The notes beneath the pieces are model-generated. The model saw only the letters and a program-made list of their open reading frames with translations. It had not been told where the DNA came from and did not search any database. Shown one piece after another: positions 58,446 through 64,000 of a DNA stretch of 64,000 nt. The stretch is taken from positions 41,144,608-41,208,607 of the forward strand of contig NC_064824.1 in NCBI RefSeq assembly GCF_024166365.1, in the 5' to 3' direction. Each line of letters starts with the position of its first letter. The first letter of the stretch is position 1. The translations under genes and the position numbers were made by a program. The stretch is from Elephas maximus indicus (Eukaryota; Chordata; Mammalia; Proboscidea; Elephantidae).

Positions 58446-60715
58446 GGAATCAAATTGACTACACCTGTGGAAAAGGACAGTGGAAAAGCTCAATATCATC
58501 GGTTGGAACAAGGCTAGGTGCCAACTGTGGTTCAGACCATCAATTACTCGTATACACGTTCAAGTTGAAACTGAAGAAAATTAGAACAAGTCCACAACAG
58601 CCAAAGTACAGCTTTGAGTATATCTTACCTGGATTTAGAGACCATCTCGAGAATAGATTTGAAGTATTGAACACTGACGACCAGAGACCAGACAAGTTGT
58701 GGAAAGACATCAAGGACATCATGCGTGCAGAAATCAAGAAGTCATTAAAAAGACAGGAGAGAAAGAAAAGACTTAAATGGATGTCAGAAGAGACTCTGAA
58801 ACTTGTTCTTGAATGTTGAGTAGCTAAAGCAAAAGGAAAAAAATGATGAAGTAAAAGAGCTGAACAGAGAGCTTCAAAGGGCAGCTTGAAAAGAAAAAGT
58901 AAAGTATTATGATGATGTGTACAAAGACCTGGAGATAGAAAACCAAAAGGGAAGAACATGCTTAGCATTTTTCAAACTGAAAGAACTTAAGAAAAAATTC
59001 AAGCCTTGAGTTGCAATACTGAAGGATTCCATGGGGAAAATGTTAAACAATGCAGGAAGCATCAAAAGAAGATGGAAGGGATACACAGAGTCACTATACC
59101 AAAAAGAAATGGTGAATGTTCAGCCATTTCAGGAGGTAATATATGATCAGGAACCCTTGATACTGAAGGAAGAAGTCCAAGCTGCACTGAAGGCACTGGC
59201 GAAAAACAAGGCTCTGGGAATTGACGGAATACTAATTGAGATGTTTCAACAATTGGATGCAGCATTGGAAGTGCTTGTTCGTCTACGCCAAGAAATTTGG
59301 AAGACAGCTACCTTGCCAACCGACTGGAGGAGATCCATATTTATGCCTACTCCCAAGAAAGGTGATCCAACAGAATATGAAAATTATCGAACAATATCAT
59401 TAATATCACATGCAAGAAAAATTTTACTGAAGATCATTCAAAAGTGGTTGCAGCAGTATATTGACAGGCAACTGCCAGAAATTCAAGCGAAATTTTGAAG
59501 AGAATGTGGAACCAGGGAAATTATTGTTAATGTCAGATGGATCCTGGCTGAAAGTAGAGAATTCCAGAAAGATGTTTACCTGTGTTTTAATGACTATGCT
59601 AAGGCATTCAGTTGTGTGGACCATAACAAATTATGGATTACACTGTGGAGAATGAGAATTCTGGAACACTTAATAGTGCTCATGAGGAATCTGTGCATGG
59701 ATCAAGAGGCAGGTGTTCAAACAGAACAAGGAGATACTGCAGGGTTTAAAGTCAGGAAAGGTGTGCGTCAGGGTTGTATCCTTTCACCATACCTATTCAA
59801 TCTGTATGCTGAACAAATAATCTGAGAAGCTGGACAGTATGAAGAAGAACAGGGCACCAGGATTGGAAGAAAACTCATTAACACCCTGCATTATGTAGAT
59901 GACACAATCTTGCTTGCTGAAAATGAAGAGGACTTGAAGGAGTTACTGAAGAAGATCAAAGACAACAGCCTTCAGTACGGATTACACTTCAACATAAAGA
60001 AAATAAAAACCCTCACAACTGGACCAATAAGCAACATCATGATGAATGGAGAAAGAATTGAGGTTGTCAAGGATTTCATTTTAGTTGGATCCACAATCAA
60101 TACCCATGAAAGCAGCAGTCAAGAAATCAAAGGACACATTACATTGGGCAAACCTGTTGCAAAAGACCTCTTTAAAGTGTTGAAAAGCAAAGATGTCACC
60201 TTGAGGACCAAGGTGCACCTGACCCAAGCTGTGGCATTTTCAATTGCATTTGAAAACTGGACAATGAATAAGGACGACTGAAGAAGAACTGATGCCTTTG
60301 AATTGGGGTGTTGACGAAGAATATTGAATATACCATAGACTGACAAAAGAATGAAAAAATCTGTCTTGGAAGAAGTTCAAGCAGGATGCTCCTTAGAAGG
60401 AAGGATGGAAAGACTATGTCTCATATACTTTTGACATGTTATCAGGAGGGATCAATCACTGGTGAAGGACATCATGCTTGGTAAAGTAGAGGAAAAGAGG
60501 AAGACCCTCAACGAGATGGATTGACACCGTGGCTGCAACAATGGGCACAAGCATAGCAACAATTTTGAGGATGGTACAGAACTGGACAGTGTTTTGTTGT
60601 GTTGTGCATGGGTCGCTATAAGTCAGAATCAACTCGATGGCACCTAACAATAAGGACAACAATGCATTCAATAGATATTCATGTAATGAATTCAATGAAC
60701 AAATAGATGAATACA

Positions 60716-61194
60716 GGATAGTCCTTTTCAGTTATTGTAATGGCTTCCCAACCTGCTAATCCTAATTTCCCTTCTTTGGATATGCTCTGATATTTTGGCA
60801 TTAGTATAAAAACCCTGTTTCTGGAAGAAACCACAGGTATCATGATACAGTCTGATCAATTAGGAGTATAAAGACAGAGTCATCTCTATGATTCTGAGCA
60901 CTCTACTCCTATTTATTCTGTCATGAGGCAGTCATGTCATGTTCTTGGCTCACATCAAAATTTTAATTAGCTAGGACATTGAACGCTGAGTCAGAATCAA
61001 CTCAACGGCAATGGGTTTAGTCTTTTTTGGTAAGAACATTGAAATACATTTTCATGCATAAATTTCATGCTTCCTATTCCATACCTGTGTAGTTGGTTTT
61101 ATGGATAGAAATGTTGGAGTTTGCATTCATTCATTTTACATTATACTTTGTTATAATTGGCCTACTTGTTATAGCTTTTCGAGAACTTCACCCC
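60716..61194. other. No gene; SINE tail fragment inside
   Basis: Mostly unassigned. 61,004-61,027 is a SINE tail (see next entry). Confidence 0.5.
60986..61028 (+). repeat. SINE 3' tail fragment
   Basis: GAGTCAGAATCAACTCAACG then GCAATGGGTTT. No head or body. Confidence 0.75.
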
Positions 61195-61860
61195 ACCATT
61201 CATTCATTAAAAATTTATTAAATATTTACCATACACTAGGCATCGATAGACAATGGTGGACAAGAAAACATGTATGTTACTAGTTCTACTGTAGCTTACT
61301 ATCTTGTTAGTTGGCATCAAATTGATTCCAACTAATGAACACCCTTGTGTGCAGAGTAGAACTGCTCCATAGGGTTTCTAAGGCTTTGACCTTTTGGAAG
61401 CAGATCTCCAGGCCTGTCTTTCAAGGCACCTCTGGGTGGGTTTGGCTAGTAGTTGGGTGCTTAACCATGTCACCACCCAGGGACACCTACAATCTTGAGG
61501 GAGAGACGGACATTAAAATGTAATCACAATGCAAAACAGCAAATGTGATAGAACATTCTTATGAGAACTGTAATAGGCAGTGGTTTGATCTCTCTCTCCA
61601 AGAAATACAATTTGCTGAGATATGAAAGATGAGTTAACCGATAAAAAAGGTGAAGGAGAATGCTCCCATGCAGAGATTACAGAGTAGAGAAAGACCATGT
61701 GGCATAAAACAGCATGATGCATGTAAGGAGCTGAAGAAAGACCAATGTGTCTAGAGCTGAGGGTGCATAGGGGAATGGGATGAGGGTGGTAGGAACATGA
61801 CTGTATAGGGCTTTGAAGGCTGGGTTGATGAGTCAGCTACCTTAGATTTTTATAGATGTC
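61195..61860 (-). mobile_element. L2 LINE 3' half, split by a SINE
   Basis: CATTCATTCATTAAAAATTT, TTACCATACACTAGGCATCG is the antisense L2 3' end. After the SINE, AAAGACCAATGTGTCTAGAG and ATAGGGCTTTGAAGGCTGGG continue antisense L2. Confidence 0.75.
61306..61487 (-). mobile_element. AfroSINE, third subtype
   Basis: On the plus strand: GTTAGTTGGCATCAAATTGA (tail) to GTGCTTAACCATGTCACCAC (head), with CCTGTCTTTCAAGGCACCTC and TGGGTGGGTTTGG in the middle as in the copy at 13,375. TSD TACTATCTT (61,297-61,305) and TACAATCTT (61,488-61,496), 8 of 9 bases. Confidence 0.9.
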
Positions 61861-62766
61861 TGTCATTTAGGGGTCCTCAAAGGCAAAATTATTATGTCCA
61901 CACTATCAGTGGATTCTAAGGTGGCATGGTTGTGTTTCAGCATCCTTATGAAACTTAGATATTCTAAACAAGATTTATTTCAGGAAAGACTCAGTCACGA
62001 TCTTCAAGTATAAGCACCCAAGGGAATAAGACGATGGAGGCTGGGAAAAGTGTGGTAATAAACAGCTCTTCTTTATCACCTCTGAGGATAGCACAGTGGG
62101 GAGTAGTTTTGAAATGCAGCAGAAAGATGTGTAGAGCCTGGAAGCAGCACATGGGTTCTTCGCCATCTTGATTTATATTTATAAGGTCAGAAAGAAGAGT
62201 TGTTACAAACCTTCCATTTAAAATTGGATGATCCCTTGCAAAGTCTTAGATTTTTTAAGACTTTCTCATCATTAATGTGAAGAGCAAGTATAAAGAATGT
62301 CAAATGACAAATATTAGATATTAATTTAATATAACCTGAATGTACTTTTTTCAATATCCTAGAGTATGAATCTAGTAATAATCCCCTTATTGTAGTACCT
62401 CACTCCACTCTCCACGTATGCTTATTAGCAGCAAGTCAACTGTGGGGAGAGGTCTCCTCCTATCTCCTAAATTGTTCAAGAACCCCATGAGCTTGACTAA
62501 TCTGAAAGTGGTGTGTTGAGGTGTCCTGCTTCCCAAAGCTTGTTGTGGAAAGAAGCAGAAACACTGAGGCTTCTCCCTGCCATATGGCAAGACTTCCCTT
62601 TGTCCAGGCCCCTTCATAGCTCACAGTGGTGCTGCATGCTGGGGTCCCACTCACATTCTCAGCCTTTATTTCTCAAGGCAAAAAGCCATGCTGTGGAAGC
62701 TGGAACATGGAGGCCTTTTGGTCCTCTGTCCAAACTCTGTCAGAATGAATTCTTCCCATGACTCCT
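61861..62766. other. No gene; unassigned sequence
   Basis: Frames at 62,387-62,654 (-) and 62,513-62,761 (+) overlap on opposite strands, have no domain and are not called. Confidence 0.5.
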
Positions 62767-63165
62767 TTGTTGTTGTTTGTCCTTGTCAAGTTGGCTCCGA
62801 CTCATGGTGACACATGTACAATGGAACAAAATGTTGCCTGTTCCTGTGCCATTTTCATAGCCCTTGCTGCACCTGAGTCCATTGTTGTGGCCACTGTGTA
62901 TTTTGAGTGCCTTCCAACCTGGGGTCTCATCTTTTAGCACTATATGGGGCAGTGGTCTGTTGTGATCTGCAAGGTTTTCACTGGCTAATTTTTGGAAGTG
63001 TATCAACAGGCCTTTATTCCTAGTCTGTCTTAGTCTGGAAGCTTCACTGAAACCTGTCCACCATGGGTGACCCTACTGGTATTTGAAATACCAGTGGCAT
63101 AGTTTTCAGCATCATAGCAACTTATGAGCCACCACAGTATGACAAACTGACAGGTGTGTGGTAGC
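62767..63165 (-). mobile_element. Internally deleted RTE (5' end joined to 3' end)
   Basis: On the minus strand: ACCTGTCAGTTTGTCATACT start, GGTCACCCATGGTGGACAGG, AATTAGCCAGTGAAAACCTT, AGGTTGGAAGGCACTCAAAA, then directly ACACAGTGGCCACAACAATG and the tail GAGCCAACTTGACAAGGACA. The join is near 62,900. All catalytic coding is absent. The clearest full-length example of this derivative in the window. Confidence 0.88.
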
Positions 63166-63423
63166 AAAATCCCTTAAGCCTTCTAATTGATCTAGAACCA
63201 CCAATCTGAACTTCTAATATGTTCTTGGTAATGTCTCCCTTATGATTGCTGGCATCACTTTATGTCTATAATTTTTTGTCCCAACCACCTTGTTCTCCAC
63301 TATGAAATTTCTTTAGTTCTGTGTCTTTAGTAGTTGGGCTCAGGTTCTCCCACTCTGAAGATCCCTGAGCTCCTTCTACCATTCACTCCACTTCCTCACC
63401 AGGAATTATCTGTCTCTAAACAA
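63166..63423. other. No gene; unassigned sequence
   Basis: Nothing recognised. Confidence 0.5.
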
Positions 63424-63585
63424 GGAGCTGCAGTGCTGCAGTGGTTAAACATTCTGCTGCTAACCAAAAGGTCAGCAGTTCAAATCCACCAGCTACTCCT
63501 TGGAAACCCTATGGGGCAGTTCTACTCTGTTGTATAGTGTTGCTATGAGTCAAAATCAACTGGATGGCAGTGGGTTTGGTTTTGG
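63424..63585 (+). mobile_element. AfroSINE, short subtype
   Basis: GGAGCTGCAGTGCTGCAGTG head, CAGCAGTTCAAATCCACC, CTTGGAAACCCTATGGGGCA, then TTGCTATGAGTCAAAATCAA and GGCAGTGGGTTTGGTTTTGG. No convincing TSD. Confidence 0.94.
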
Positions 63586-64000
63586 TAAGCTACACAAAGA
63601 AAGCAAATGTTTCCTTATACCCTTCATGTATTGTCATATCAAGAAAAGCCTGTGAAGAGCTGAAAATCCACCGTATGGTGACACATTTATGACTGAACTA
63701 GAAACTGGAAGTGGGGATTCAGGTTTGGCTTGCTCATTTTACTAACTTAGAGAAAACAGCTGCCATCAGAAATCAAGATGCCTGACAGATTTTTATCTGT
63801 TTGTTACACCATATCCCTAGAACCTAGAACAGAGCCTGACCATATCAGGTGTGGAATTAGCTGATTCTAGTCAATCTCATTAGTTTATGACAGAATTGTG
63901 AGCACGAAGTACCTTGCCAAATACAATGTTACATGATTGGCTTAAAGTTAATATTTGAAGTTTTTTGGTACATATTTGGAATAGAAAATCAGTGGAGAAC
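63586..64000. other. No gene; unassigned sequence
   Basis: Nothing recognised up to the window end. Confidence 0.5.

Larger units (their letters stand above)
54122..60290 (+). pseudogene. RTE ORF remnant, split by L1
   Basis: The endonuclease region keeps ISELKW (about 54,216-54,233), but the GDWN motif near 54,530 is broken by a stop. Reverse transcriptase pieces follow the L1: 58,304-58,819 (SDHQLLVYTFKLK, then RQERKKRLKWMSEETLK), 59,031-59,498 (NKALGIDGILIEMFQQ, PTPKKGDPTEYENYRTISL), 59,616-59,825 (RQGCILSPYLFNLYAEQII) and 59,910-60,281. Motif A has Ser for Asp (AKAFSC near 59,600-59,617). Motif C near 59,894-59,905 reads YVDD. Many frameshifts: dead. Confidence 0.9.
53742..60658 (+). mobile_element. 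Full-length RTE LINE, split by an L1
   Basis: 5' end CCACCCACATGTCTGTCAGT; 3' end GATGGCACCTAACAATAAGG. A TSD of 13 bases with one mismatch, ACAATACATTCAA (53,729-53,741) and ACAATGCATTCAA (60,659-60,671), lies in L2. The RTE parts are 53,742-54,734 and 58,446-60,658, about 3.2 kb together, so this is the only copy in the window with both ends. Confidence 0.95.
53233..60715 (+). mobile_element. L2 LINE 3' half, split by a full-length RTE
   Basis: 53,233-53,741 reads as L2 (CTACAAGGCCTTCCATGATC, CTGCTCCAGCCACACTAGCA, GTAGGGAATGTAAGCTACAT). 60,659-60,715 continues with the L2 3' end (CAATAGATATTCATG, then GAATTCAATGAACAAATAGA). The RTE at 53,742-60,658 separates them. Confidence 0.85.

Overview
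The window is non-coding mammalian DNA, almost certainly from an afrotherian and most likely an elephant or close paenungulate relative. The diagnosis comes from two repeats: at least 17 copies or fragments of a tRNA-derived SINE with the AfroSINE layout, and about ten copies of an RTE-type (BovB-related) LINE that ends in the same 3' tail as the SINE. I found no intact host protein-coding gene, no tRNA, rRNA or other recognisable ncRNA gene, and no CRISPR, operon or prokaryotic feature. Every sizeable reading frame is either decayed transposon coding sequence, its antisense, or too short and featureless to support. Family names are given from memory of the families; positions, joins and target-site duplications (TSDs) were read from the sequence.

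Layout. 1-3 kb: a decayed RTE LINE cut by the window edge. 4.5-6.2 kb: SINEs, a perfect 89-bp tandem duplication, and an old MIR hit three times by SINEs at one site. 7-8.3 kb: an old L1 3' end carrying an RTE and a SINE. 9-15 kb: scattered SINEs, an RTE, a MIR and an unnamed mammalian repeat. 15-18.7 kb: a repeat-poor block. 18.8-28.7 kb: a small palindromic element, two internally deleted RTE elements, head-to-tail SINEs and two facing RTE copies. 29-40.1 kb: old L1 pieces, then a nearly full-length L1 on the minus strand (31,164-40,091) with a second L1 3' end inserted in it. 41-53 kb: L2, MER5A-type and MaLR-type LTR relics, a truncated RTE, two SINEs in inverted orientation and a foldback TA-flanked MITE. 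52.8-60.7 kb: a nested stack in which an L2 is split by an LTR and by a full-length RTE, and the RTE is split by an L1. 61-64 kb: another L2 with a SINE, a third internally deleted RTE and a last SINE.

Nothing here works together as a pathway. What the window records is mobilisation: L1 and RTE supplied the reverse transcriptases. The SINEs and the internally deleted RTE copies carry an RTE-like 3' tail and were probably moved by RTE, while a truncated LTR with an A-rich tail was probably moved by L1. Junctions and TSDs allow relative dating: MIR and L2 are oldest, then MER5A, L1M and MaLR, then RTE, AfroSINE and the younger L1s. The least explained parts are the foldback element at 48.84-49.04 kb, the internally deleted RTE family, the L1 that has its 5' but not its 3' end, and the unassigned stretches at 11.5-12.7 and 22.6-23.2 kb.
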